From: Chrysoporthe austroafricana
Lineage: Eukaryota > Ascomycota > Sordariomycetes > Diaporthales > Cryphonectriaceae
NCBI GenBank assembly: GCA_001051155.2
Contig: JYIP02000006.1
Coordinates: forward strand, 2,790,001 to 2,854,000
DNA length: 64,000 nt
Direction of reading: 5' to 3'
Shown here: piece after piece, positions 1 through 11,706 of the stretch
Numbering within the stretch: position 1 is the stretch's first letter
Layout: each line of letters starts with the position of its first letter
The notes under the pieces: model-generated
What the model was told of the DNA's origin: nothing
Seen by the model: the letters and a program-made list of their open reading frames with translations, nothing else
Database searches by the model: none
Position numbers and translations under genes: made by a program

Positions 1-204
1 TGGAACGCCCTAAACGGTAGGGGTCCACCCACCCACTGCCACCTGCCACCCCAGCAGCACTGGAGCTGCCATGCCTGCCAGGTGCGGGGAAGCGCGGCCA
101 GGGCACAGAAGCTGACCGCCGCCGCAGCTTTTTCGTCTCTGGGACGAGACACCTCAAGGGACTCGCTTCCTCCCGCGACGACAGACCCCCTTGACACCGT
201 CACG

Positions 205-820
205 ATGGAGTCCCCGAACCCAGCAGAGGCTCCTCCCGTGGACGTCCACGCGCCTTTCACGCGCGCAGAGCGCATGACGCAGCTCGCCGAGATCGACAAG
301 GTGAGACCCCCCCTTTAGAAACCCACCCCGCCCGTCTCGAGCGTCTCCTAACGTGTCCCTCCCCCTCCCCCGACAGGACATCGCCTCCCTCCTCGAGCTC
401 ACCGGGAAGGCGATCCAGTCCCTCGGCAGGCAGGCCCCGGCCCAGCCCGACCAGCCCGCCCCGACGGCCCAGGACCAGACCCAGGCCTTCCAGGAGAACA
501 TGGACAAGTTCCTCACCACGCTGCACGCCGTCGACGTGCGGATGAAGCGCCAGATCTTCGGGCTTGAGGAGGCCGGCATCCTGACGCTGGACAAGGCCAA
601 GCCGAAGGACGAGGACGGCGGCGCCCGGCCGTCGCTCGAGCCCAACGGGCTGGGCATGGTGGGCAACCTGGACGTGGGCTGGCTGAACAGTCGGAGCAAC
701 CAGGTCGAGAGGGAGATGGAGGCGGAGCTGTGGACCAAGGCGCGGCAACACCTCGAGAACGTCGCCAGCGGTCCAGGCGCCGGCGGTGCCAGCGGGAGTG
801 GCGACGTGAGCATGACATGA
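205..820 (+). CDS. MED11: Mediator complex subunit 11 (MED11)
   Basis: Two exons, 205-300 and 377-820, joined over a 76-nt GT-AG intron (donor GTGAGA, acceptor ACAG), give about 179 aa. The N-terminal half carries the MED11 signature: TRAERMTQLAEIDKDIASLL, then a helical stretch ending in VDVRMKRQIFGLEEAGIL. In the family this region forms the helical partner of MED22 in the Mediator head module, which contacts RNA polymerase II and TFIIH in the nucleus. The C-terminal third is Gly/Ser-rich and probably disordered. The start at 205 is the ATG that keeps the conserved N-terminal helix in frame. Family identity is by recognition of motif and length; intron boundaries are inferred from frame and splice motifs. 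Confidence 0.85.
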
Positions 821-1267
821 TGAGAGGGGTGGTCATGGGCGCGTCTGACCAGGCGATCCGTCGTCGCCACAGCTCTCGTTTGCCATGTGACATTTGGAGT
901 CCGGCGCAGACGGCCCATACGGGACGCAGGGCACGGACACAGGGACAGGTAACTACACCAAGATACCCAAAGTTTGATTTCAGTTTCACACAGGTCCTCG
1001 CGAGCTCTTCCACGTCCAAGTCCTGAAGCAAGGGTGCCAGCAACCTATCTACGGAGTCGAACAACATTCATGTCAGCATTCCATGCTACAGAATGGCTTC
1101 TGCTACCAGTACAAATACGGGATGGATATATAAAGGGGGGAGCTATGTACAGCGCTGCGCTCCGTCAAGAATTACATCCAACGCCCGACACGCGTTAAGA
1201 AACCCGCTCGTTATACGAATCGAAACGACATCAAACGGCGAATCCGCCACCATACGGTCCGGCTTAA
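821..1267. other. Intergenic between MED11 and a convergent secreted-protein gene
   Basis: The two flanking genes converge here, so this holds their 3' UTRs. No ORF, RNA gene or repeat that I can support. Confidence 0.6.
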
Positions 1268-1900
1268 CTAGCTGCAGAGCTTGTTGAACCCGCCAGCAGC
1301 AATGTTCGACGTGGTCGTGGTGTAGCACGAGTCATCAATCCTGGATTCATGAGCAACAGCGGTCAGCACTTAATGCCTTGGTCCATTCACCCTTGCGGAC
1401 GGGGTCGACTCACAGCGCCTTGAAGCTCAGCCACTCATAGTTTTCCGCATCGGTGTTCACGTTGATGAAGCGCCCAAAGAACGCAACACACCCCTCGTTA
1501 CCATTGCATGCGAACTGGCACTTGAAGGAGGCGTAGTCCGTGGCGTTCGAGTCGTGCGTCACGGACAGTTCCTGGTAGAACGAGATTTGGATCAGTCATG
1601 TTTTCATAAGCTGCCGCAGGACTTCTACCGTCCGATATGCAGAGAGATGCAGGCAGGAGGAGGGAGGGAGGGAGCATGGCACACCATCGTGTTGTTGAAG
1701 CCATAAGCCGCCACAAAGCTTGGGTCGATGTCATACCCCGTGCCCGCCACCGGCGCGGCCACCGAGGCGTAGTCAATCGTCCACGAGCCTGTGGTGGTGC
1801 TGGACGCCGAGCTGGTCACACATGCCGCGGAGGTTGCCTCCGTCGAGGCCGCGGCGAGCGCCGCTGCAGACAAGGAGGCGAGCAGGACAAAGGAGCGCAT
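1268..1900 (-). CDS. Small secreted cysteine-containing protein
   Basis: Three exons on the minus strand: 1685-1900, 1414-1571 and 1268-1340, giving about 148 aa. The start at 1900 (MRSFVLLASLSAAALAAAS) is a clean signal peptide; in-frame codons upstream are not peptide-like. The last intron is very clear (donor GTGAGT, acceptor CCAG, 73 nt). The first (donor GTGTGC, branch TGACTGAT, acceptor ACCAG) is less certain at its 5' end. The mature part has evenly spread cysteines (CQFACNGNEGC, SCYTTTTSNIAAGGFNKLC) and one or more N-glycosylation sites. The pattern F-x-C-x-F-x-C...GCVAFFGRF resembles PAN/apple-type lectin modules, but I cannot assign the family firmly. It is probably extracellular or wall-associated; function unknown. 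Confidence 0.7.
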
Positions 1901-3725
1901 CTTGTCTCTTGTCCGCTGGGCTGGCTGAAGTGAGGATGGCCCTCTGGGGACGCCGGCGATGAGATTGGGATCTCTTGTTACTCGACGTTGGTCGCGATGG
2001 TCTCGAGGCGGAACGCGGTGGGAGAGGTTGACGGAAGCTTTTTTGTGTGAGGGACGAGTTTCCTCCAGAGAATACCGGATTATACACACTCGGTCGGGGG
2101 ATATCAAGGGCTACCTTCCCTTTTGGTGTTCTGAATCGGCAATTTTCGGCCGAGGTAGCAGTCCTGTGGCGCCGCGGTCAGGGGCGATTCTAGAGCGGAT
2201 GCGCCGTGCCGGGCTCTGCATCTCGGGAGCCGAACACAGAATGGCGCCGGAAGACAAAAGCTTGCCTTTTTTTCCTTTTCTTTTCTTTTCTTTTTCTTCT
2301 TCTTCTATGAGAGAACAGAACACACGGCACTATCACTCACAAGAAAGTTTGAACAAATCCCACCCAGATCAAAGTGATGACAGTAAGAAGCTCCAATAAG
2401 TGCAGCTTTGAAGACTGCACAGGAAAGATCACAGAGGCATCCAGATGACGCGGGGGCTTGCATCGAGCTGTATATACCCGGGTGCAACGAACGCACCCAT
2501 CCTGAGCTGGCTGGGCCTTCTTCCTCCCAGAGATTTGCCCACGGAGTACACGAAACTCTAGTAGCAGCCGCTCGCGCCACCGTCACATTCGGGCGGCAGA
2601 GAGTCGAAAAATCTCCGGACATGTCATGATATATTTCCTCCTGTCTCAATCAGTGGCCCCTGTCTGCTTCCGCCCCCCCCCCTCGTGCAGGCCGCAGGGA
2701 GAGGAACGCCAGATGCATAATGCCTAATTGTACATATAGTACGTGCATGCATGAGGGCGCATTGGCTGCCCACCGTTCAGGGTAGTGTGTAGCAGCAGCA
2801 ACAGCAGCAGCGGTCGAAAAGGGAACTTCGGCGGGACGTGTCTAAGGTTTCAGCCTTCTCACTGCCGCCATTTGTGACGGCGACGATTTCGCCGCTGACC
2901 CCCTTGGACTGGATCCCGTCATCCCTGGGCCGCGCAGGAAGCCGGAGGATCTTCCTCTTCACCCAAGCACTCCAGATTGCGAGACATCCTGCCGTACATT
3001 GCCCCCAACCACGAGCCAAATTATCCGTCCAACGAACGACGGATGGAAGCATCCCCCGGCTTCGGTTAATATAAAAACAGGCCAGTTCCCGTCACGCAAG
3101 AAAACGCAGGGGTATCAATATTTATTTTGGCCAGGTAGAAGAACAAAGTACTCAGGAAGACCACCACTCTAGTCGTACGAGCAGGCAGCATCCTACACCA
3201 ACCGCTACGGGTCTTGGCCTCTGTCTACTTCAGCGACATGCTACCAGCCTGCGCTGTGTGACAAAGGCGGGAGGCGAGGCTTCAAGAAGCTCGCAGTCAC
3301 CGCGGTATAGAGACTACGCGTTTACGAAGCACAAGGTAACCGCCTAGGCTGTCTAGACTGCGTCGACTGTTACAAAATGTCGCCAGGCGTTGTGGGTCAC
3401 TGCAGAGACATCAGCCTTGTGGCTGAAATTAAAGCCATTCTTAATACAAAATTACCAATCAGGTGCAACTTGTCAGTGGATGATGTAGGGGAAAAGAAAA
3501 ACCAATGCTCCGTGATGTAGAGACGCCCCTGAACCAGAACGCAGAAAACCACCCTCAATCCAGGAGATACCGAACTAGGTATCACAGGCTCATCATTTTG
3601 GTACAACCTGTCATTCCACCTTAGCATGGAAATATCCTCACTGCCGTCATCTTACGCCATGGTGCTCGTCCATTCGTTGCCCACTCCTCTTAGGCCCAGG
3701 GGCCGGGGGTCACTGTCTCAGCAGC
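1901..3725. other. Intergenic, 1.8 kb, low-complexity tracts only
   Basis: Contains the promoter of the secreted-protein gene and the 3' flank of the vacuolar protease. A pyrimidine-rich tract lies at about 2267-2307 and a short AGC/AAC trinucleotide tract at 2791-2811. The ORFs here are short, lack domains and show no plausible splice partners. Confidence 0.55.
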
Positions 3726-6700
3726 TCAGATCATGAAGCTCTTGGAGCCTTCAACCAGACCCGCTGCAAATTTGGTGATGACGGCCCACGCAGGCGCAAA
3801 CTTGATAGCCTCATCCAGGGCAGGGATCGTGCCTGGTGTGTTGATGTCGCTCCAGATGCAGGTGACATTCCCGTCCAGGCCCTCCGCACTCCTGACCTTT
3901 AGCTCGTCAACTTGGGATGTTGTGATCTCTTCACCGGCTTGTTCGTTATGCCCAGCTGTGACGGCAGGGATAGTCTCGGCGTCCCATTCAATATCAACCT
4001 CCCACACCTTGTCCCAATCCCGCCTCCACAGCAAGATATGGTTAAGCCCTGAGTCCGGCACCCTACCAAAACGATCATCCCAGTCGGTGCCACCCACAAC
4101 AGTGAATCTCTTAATCGGTTTCGCGAATTTGAGGTAGCATGACTTGGTGTTCTTTGCGTCAAGTGTCAACGTCGCGTGGCCGGGCTCGTCGCCTCGCTGT
4201 AGCTTAAGAGACACCAAATCATTGTAACCCTTCTGTGGCGGGATACCGTCCACAATATTGTCTGCGACATTAGGCGGGATGTTCGTTCCGTCGTATGCAC
4301 ATTCGGTTATGCCGACTCTTGTTGTCGATTCATGGCAATCAACCAGCTTTCCTGCCGCAGAAGGGAGTTCTGCGATGATGAGGCGCAGCTGCTCCTCTAT
4401 GCCACCGAACTTGACGGTGGAGACTCCCGTGTCCAGGTTGACCGTCTGCTGCCAAAAAGCCTTGTACCTGTTTGTCGACGAGAAGGGCGCAGCCATGAGG
4501 TTGTACAATAAGGTCAAAATGAAAACGCAGAGTAGAAACAGGGGAATGTGATGCGTGATACGGTGCATGAAAGGCATCAGAGGCAAGATGAGCAGGATGC
4601 TGAAGAGCGCAACAATCAAGTACGGGATCAGCGCATTTGAACCGTCAGTGCCGGTTTGATTCGTGGCATCTGTCAGCATCAGCCCGGTCTGAGCCGCAAG
4701 AATGATCATAAAGGGGCCAAGGATCAAAAACTGGAGAAACCATGTCCACGTAGGGAGTGACTTGGACCATGGCTGCTCTTCGCCGAAAGCGCCGGAGTCC
4801 TTGCCAAAGTGTCGCTTCTTCCTCGTAACATCAGTCAGCGCGGCAATAGAGCGTCGATATGTCGTGGCGAATGTCGTCCGGCTCCCGCCCTCCCCACGAC
4901 TGGGTCTGCCGAGAAGTGGCGTTGTCGCATTGGCAGGTTCCCTCTCTACCTCCTCGTTTGTGTCCTCATCATGGTCAGCCCCATCCACTTCGCCAGGACT
5001 CGGGGCAATGATGGAGTCCGCGCTGACACCAGACCGGTCGTCAATTTGCCCCTCGTGGTCGGCACGATATTCCTGGCCCCATGTCTTCTTGGCCGGTAAT
5101 GCAAATAGCTCTGAAAGAGATATGAGAGTAGTCAAAAAGAGCGCCGAATGGAGAAAGACGATGTAGTATCCGGAGGCGATCGAAAATCGATCCTCGAAAA
5201 CCGTAACTACAACAAGAATTGCCCATCCAATCGTGAAGAGCCAAATGTAGGCGTAGCCTCGATGCAGGGCGCTCGGCCTCGCGACGTCCGCGCCCCTCAT
5301 GATGCACCAGAACGAAAAGTAGGCCAGCGACGTGGACATTGCCCAGCTGTATTTGAGTCAGATGAAAGGATCACAGACGGTGACGGGTTGATAGGCCTCA
5401 CTACTTACACGGTATACTTACTGCTATGCACAATGTAAGGGTTCACCTTCCGCAGCAGAAATGCACCGCCAAAGACCAACGCTCCAGACACGAAAAGAGC
5501 AAGAGGGAAGCGGATGATCCCTCTCAACCCACCAGTCTTGACATGCTCGTAGTCACCCGGGCTAGGACCAGGATGCTCATAGATACTGACCTTGCTTGAG
5601 AAGAAGTAATATTTGCCCTTCTTCTGGACTAGGTATGTTAATAGCATTAGGATAAGAGGTGTCGCGATTAGTAGTGTAAGTGACCACGCGAACATGCCTC
5701 TGAGGTTGAATAGAACAAGGCTGCTTCCGAAGAGGTCGAACCAGACGCCGCTGCTGCCATTGCCATTGGGCACCTTGCTTGTGTCGCCGTCTGCTCTGTC
5801 GCCGACGAAGTCTCTGCTTGAGAGGTCACGCATGGTGACGACAGCTGACGACAGCATGTGCCAGAGGCTGGCGCGGCTCGTGTGCCTATGGTCATCGTCT
5901 TGCGTATGGTATTTCGACCGAGGTTGAAAAAAGGACAAGTCAAGGCCCCTTTGGCCATAGACGTCGTGGAGGACGACGAAATCAGTTTGGCTCTTGATGA
6001 CGCCCAGACCGAAGGCGTCGGAGGCTATGACGGAGCTAAATGGGTGAGGAGTCTTGGAGTAGGCGCTCATAACTTGCTGGTCAGTGCTACGAAACAGGAT
6101 CGCGCGACCGCCCGCACCAGCGCCCTCAAGGTTGAGGAATGTGTGTACGAAGGGCAGCAGGGGGCTCTGGCCGAAAGCTCGAGCTCCATAAAGATAATCC
6201 TCTTCGCCGTTGTTGAGAAGAGCCACAATCCCATGTTTGGGTTGGTTTCCAACAGTGGTAAAATGCTTGATGAGCTGAAGTACGGTGATAACGCCCATAC
6301 CATCGTCAGTCGCACCAAACCCAGTCGAAACCCTGTTTAGCTGTCAGAACAGATCGAGTCGGACAATAAAGGGACTCTCCTACGAATCATAATGCGCGTT
6401 GACCAGAACACCGCCTCCACCAATTGGTAGCTTTTGGCGGTTGCTCCTCTTCTTCCACCACTGCCCATCCTCGTCCTCGGTACCACGAATATAAACGAGC
6501 ACATTGGTCCCCTCGAAGTAGGCGGCAACACTAGATGCCGGTGACCCGGGTGGACCGCTGAAAGACATGGTCGCATTGGACATGAGGTCGTTGAAGACAG
6601 TGGCACTGTGAGCCAGCCCCTCTTCCATAGTTTCCGATGATCCCAAGCCTTCAGCCGAGTAGTTCGACCTAGCATACTGCCTTAGCATCAAGTCTCGGAG

Positions 6701-7033
6701 ATGATGTCTCTTGTGGAGAGTCTCTCACGGCTGTTTGCCAAGGGTTGTCTCGGTTACCCAATCGGCCCCATTTTCTTCAAGGATCTGCTGAATACGCAGT
6801 AGGAGCCAGGTCCGGACCTCATCATTATTGTGGCTGTTGTAGGGGTGATACCCCTGGGTGAGAGTGGCCAGATCAAGCCAGGCTTCGGTGAGGTTGATGC
6901 CCGTGTAAGGGGTTGGAGTCGATGGAGGAGATGGGACAGTCTCATTGAGGATAACGATGGGTATGAGAAGTGCCAAATATACGACGGTGGTGAATACTGT
7001 GACCTGGGAAGGTCGGAAGGCGAATGGATTCAT
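3726..7033 (-). CDS. PFF1: Vacuolar membrane protease, M28 family
   Basis: Four exons: 6729-7033, 6384-6668, 5409-6332 and 3726-5346; introns are 60, 51 and 62 nt and the phases agree. The product is about 1044 aa. The N-terminal hydrophobic segment ([19 protein letters not shown]) is followed by a luminal M28 zinc-peptidase domain. Likely zinc and catalytic residues are His194 (AHYDS), Asp206 (GATDDG), Glu240/Glu241 (NNGEEDY), Glu266 (LNLEG) and His339 (KYHTQDDD). The C-terminal half has many membrane segments and a long acidic loop. This is the architecture of yeast Pff1, a multispanning vacuolar membrane metallopeptidase. For exon 3 the second of two overlapping GTAAGT donors must be used to preserve frame, giving the family-like junction SSKYTVWAMS. 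Physiological substrate is not known from sequence. Confidence 0.9.
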
Positions 7034-8062
7034 TCTGGCTTTGGAGACCTGAGAGGATGGCTCCCCTTCACAGCTGCGTCGTGACAGGCAACTCCAATCC
7101 GTTAGCGATCTCAGACAGGTTCAGGTCCTGCGCCTATTTGAGATCCTCCGCAATCAGCGACTGTGATACATCAGGATATTACAGGCAGGCGGCAGTGCAC
7201 AAGTTGTCGAAGCACGTAATCAGGTGGTTGGATCGAGGGCGGGCTTTCGCCGGCGCAGATAACGATGATGCCCTGGCACCTGGGTGCAGGGGTCTAGGTG
7301 CGACAAGAGAGATCGAGGGGAGCAAAACAAAGGAGAGGGTGGAATCGGTGGGCTGATTGATACACGAGAAGGATGTTCGTGTTATTGATCCGGCATTAAT
7401 CAGAAACATTCGCTCATTCTTGTCAAACCCGAACGCTGGTGGAAGTCTCGACACATGACGAGAGGGCTGGCGTCACCCCCTCAACTTGAAGCTGCCCCGC
7501 GCTGCCCGCATACCTCAGGCACGCTTAGGGCGTGAGCGAATGCCTAGAGCTAAGTTAGTGGCCCGAGCTCCGGCGGGCACCCACATGTGCATAGTAATGA
7601 TGGATTACATTGCGGGCATTCGAGCATCGTCAGGGGCCATAACGAATAGAGAACGGGCAGTTTGAGTCAAATTGCAATCTCTGGAGGCTTACAACACCGA
7701 TTTCTGCATATGCTTCTACGGCCGCACTTGAGCGTTCCACCGCGCAAACCCGATGTGTGAAGGCGTGCGTGAGCTGGACAGTCAAGATGCAATCTGCACT
7801 GACAAACCAGCACCATTTCAGGATCACAGAGTTTTGGCATTTTGTTCTATGAGTAGGAGCTACGTATCTTACAGTCAGTAAATCCTCTGCGCCATCGAGC
7901 TGTCAGTCTGCCGTTGTTGTCAAAGTTGTGCTCTGCTAAGATCCTGCATCGTCCTTCCTGTCGGTAAGTTAAGTCGACCTAGGTGAGTAAAAGTAGGAAT
8001 CCGTGCAGTCCGGCGATCTGTGTCAGTTTTGAAACTTTGTCGAAGCAGAATTCCCGCCTAGC
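7034..8062. other. Intergenic, 1.0 kb
   Basis: 5' flank of the vacuolar protease gene and 3' flank of the BBP gene. I see no coding signal, RNA gene or repeat. Confidence 0.55.
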
Positions 8063-10187
8063 CTAAGCACCTGGAGGGGGAGGTGGCGGCGGCTGATCAC
8101 CAGGGGGTGGTGGAGGGGCGCTGTCCGACGGCGGCGGCGGCGGAGGAGGTGCCGAAGCACCTCCAGAAAACTGCTGGATCAGAGCAGTCAGGTTGTCAGC
8201 AGGAGGCCCGGGAGGAGCTCCGAGCCCAGGAGGGGCACCCATCGACGAGAATCCTGGATAGCCGCCAGGGTAGCCTCCGTAAGGCTGTGCCCCGGGAGGG
8301 GCGGCAGGAGCCTGGTGCCAAGGCGCCGCTCCTGGAGCAGCGGAGCCTCCGTAGCCCTGGTTGTTATGATGGCCACCGTAGTAGCTGTCACCTCCATGGT
8401 TGTCGTGGTTCCGCTCGCGACGGTCACGAGCCCAAGGAGCAGGACCGCCGCTGGGCCCACTGCCACGGTCACCACCATCGTGATGATCGCGATCCTGGTT
8501 GCGGTTACGCCAGGGAGCAGGACCTCCCGTAGGGCCTCGCTGCCACGGCTTCGCGTCTCCATTAGAGTGCGATCCAGGCCCGGCCTCAATGCGCGCGGGT
8601 GCCGCGCCGCCCCCAAGCTCTGCCATGAATTGCTAGGGATATTGTTAGTACCATATCTTGTCACATAAGGCTGTATCCGGCTGGAGAGGACCTACCTCGT
8701 AATCAGCATCGGCCTCTCCTCCACCAAGGCGTCCCGCCGACCGAGCACCAGGTCCGTCGTTGCGCCAGTTTTGACCTCGCTGCCTGTCAGGACAGTCGCG
8801 GGCCATGTGACCAGCATTACCGCACACACGACAAATGATGCTAGCGGTGAAATTCTGCTTCTCAGGACAGTCGTACTTGCGGTGTCCTATCTGGCCACAG
8901 TTCTGGCAGGCCTGGTTCTCGTCGTCACGGAGAGTACCGTTGAGAGCGGCCAGCTCACGCAGCTGGTTACGCTTCAACTCGTTCTGGCCTTCGGGGATCG
9001 AGGCAGCCTGCGAGAGTCAGCTTATCGATGTCCGGCGGGACGTAATAGGGATGGTACTCACTGTCTCGATCACGTTATGAATCAACTTCTTGGCCTTGTT
9101 GACCTTCTCCTCAGTGTCGGCCATGATTAGACAGTGCAGGTCTTCTTCCTGGTTACTGGCGTGAGCTGCATCGGAGCGGCCCTTGCCCTCCTTGACGGAG
9201 CCTTTGCCACGAATAGCAATCTTTGCGCCCGATTCGGTCTCCATCTTCTTCAGAGTGTTGCCACGAGGACCGATGAGTAAGCCAACTTGAAAGGAGGAGA
9301 GCTAAGTGTCAGTATCATATCAGAAGAACAGAAGTTGGGAGCACGGTTCGATCAGTGACACGAGCCTGCGGAACAATGCTGCTATTGCGCGAGATCTAAG
9401 AACTCGCCAAACTGCGGGGGATTGTGATATGGTTAGAGAGGTTAGAGGGTTAGCAATCATACTGAAGTTGATCTCCGGATAGTCATTGACTGGCACATAG
9501 ACTTTCTCCTGAGTCTTAGTGGGTCGCCTGTAGTCCTGGGGTGGGTGATAGTTAGGAATCGTCTTCATGGCCTTCTCTATCAATTTGTGTCGCTCGTCCT
9601 CTAGGCGCTTTCGGTATCGGTACTCTCGGGTATTGACACGCCGGCCATGGTTGTCGTACATTGGGGCAGGTGAGGGTGATCTGTTGGTGAGTCATGTTAG
9701 CGATAGCCTTCAGGGCACCAGGGCAATGGAGGAGTGCTTACCTGTCGCCGTCGGCAGGCACAACATCATCGATCTTGAGTTTCTGGCTGATCTCCTCAAT
9801 GCGGAGATGCAAAGTGTATGCCTCAAGTTGCTCGCTAGTCATGTTTGCGACAATTGCAGTGGGGAGGCCCATGAGTCCAGCTGCCTTGTTCTCGGAGGCA
9901 TCACCCCATCGGTTGCGCTTCTTGCGGCGTCGAGGACCATCTACAGCAGTTCCTGGGTGGGAGTCAGCATTGGGAGAGATGTCACACGATGTTGCTTTGT
10001 GGTACTGACTGGGCTCAGGGCTGCGACCGCGCTTCAGATCGCGGTCGGGGCCGTTGGAATAGCCATCAATAGGCGCAGACCTGATGCGGTCATCCTCGTC
10101 CTTGGTGTCTGCATCGCCACCGAACCTGCGAGACTTTCCCAAGGGAATGTTGTTCGAGCCGGTGATTCCTTGGTTTCTCCACGACAT
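8063..10187 (-). CDS. MSL5: Branchpoint-bridging protein (SF1/BBP)
   Basis: Five exons (9742-10187, 9463-9680, 9062-9285, 8696-9007, 8063-8632) encode about 589 aa. The N-terminus [17 protein letters not shown] is typical of the fungal family. Next come an [11 protein letters not shown]2AF-contact motif, a KH/QUA2 RNA-binding domain (about 200-296, with [16 protein letters not shown]), and two CCHC zinc knuckles at about 330-343 ([14 protein letters not shown]) and 355-368 ([14 protein letters not shown]). The tail is Pro/Gly-rich. The protein recognises the intron branch site and bridges U1 snRNP and U2AF during early spliceosome assembly in the nucleus. The intron before the last exon has a perfect TACTAAC branch site. 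Exon 1 contains a stop-free 57-nt stretch (9956-10012) bounded by GTCAGT and CCCAG that may be an optional intron. Confidence 0.92.
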
Positions 10188-11706
10188 CTTGACGCCCCTG
10201 CAAATCTGTGCAATGGGGTTTGAGAGGCGGTGATGGATGGTTTGTGGTTGGAAGTTGCAAGGTTGGAGATTTTTGGCGAACTCGATGATCAGAACAGCTT
10301 GGGCCCAGGAGGTTCTCCCCCGGGTGACTAAGCTAGACTTAGCGCTATTTTATGTACTGCGTACGGCGCGTACCACAGGCATTGCCTCACCTCTCCACTG
10401 GGGCGAGCCAGGAAAACCTACAGGGGTATACAACACCATTGCCCTGAGTCGTTCGATAATCTCCGAAGGAGATGTTTCGCATCACTTTAACCCTTTTAAT
10501 GCCTTAGCATCTGAAATTCTAACAACACTTCGAGGTTGAACAAAGCTCCCAAGCCCAGAAAAGTTGATGTCTACATGTACACCCGAGCTCGTCCATCTAG
10601 CAGACGTCATACCTGGCTCTCTAGAAACCAGCTAAAACCATTCCAGGTGAGTTGTCAGGAGACTATCTACCCCTAGGAAGAGAAAATTCGATCAACAACT
10701 GTAGTTCCTCAAGAGTTTATTGAGATACTGGATATCTATGACTTTTCGTCTCCCTAGTGTACCTCAGGCTTATGGGTTTGTATTTTTATTCACATCAATC
10801 TCATGACCCTTCCAAACCAAGTCAAAAGGAGCACCTGTGTCACCGGGCCCAAGGAGCACACCTGTATGCAGTCCTACTGGCTGGGCAGAAACACGGGTTG
10901 AGCACCTGTAAGAAGTCCTCCAAAAGACCCGCCATCCTCTAAGGCCATCTGCCAGGGTTACTCGTCCACTGCTTCTTCACTGTCCGGAAGCATATGCTGC
11001 GTGATCATCCATCCATGGCCGCTGACCTCGTCAGCACCGTCTCTAGCGCTATCGCAGTGGCTAAGGTTGGCTTCAGAGTGAGATAAAAGGCTGCAGATCT
11101 ATGGAGGCTATGGGACTGCGTGAAAGAGGTGCCCGATGCTGTACGCGCCTCCATTCTCATTCCAATCCCAGGAGAGCTGCTAGTTCTGGTCTGAATTCCC
11201 TAGCGTGCTTGCTTCCATGTAAGAGTCGACGGGGTGAACCTCCCTCCTCCACGCAGGGCTTACCACCAGAATTTGGGAGGAGGAAGTGGACGATGCAAAT
11301 TCGACTGGCCTCCTGTTGTGGGATACTGTCGAGAGCTTAGTCTGGGTAGGGAGAACAAGGAAAGTCAGAACTGAGATCTATTGACAGCTAGCAGTAATTT
11401 AAACTCCTGTGGTTTGGTGGTGTCATCTCCTTAGCCCATCTCCTTAGGCTAGTGTTTGAAATTATGCTGGATTGTGTCCTGTCTTATGTGATGTGGCCGC
11501 ATCAGCATTCAAGTCTCGGGTTGGCAAAGCCGGTTGGGGCGTTATACGTCTTATTTCTACTACCTACTAATAATTTTCAGCGATCCGCGCCTCGTTCTAA
11601 CCCGAATTTAAAGGGTCTTTCAGATTAGAGAGTTTTACTGCTGTAACCCTGCCGAACAGAGCCGTGTTTTTGGCGCCGTACAATTTTCGCCAGCACACAG
11701 TCGCTC
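10188..11706. other. Intergenic, 1.5 kb
   Basis: 5' flank of BBP and 3' flank of the GST gene. Several short ORFs are present but none shows a recognisable domain or credible splice structure. Confidence 0.55.

Noticed and set aside
154..918. 254-codon minus-strand frame opposite MED11
   Set aside because: Antisense shadow of a GC-rich coding exon; MED11 motifs and a good intron support the plus strand.
6708..6728. 21-nt intron between exons 1 and 2 of the vacuolar protease
   Set aside because: Phase fits, but far too short to splice; a 60-nt intron ending at 6669 fits phase and size.
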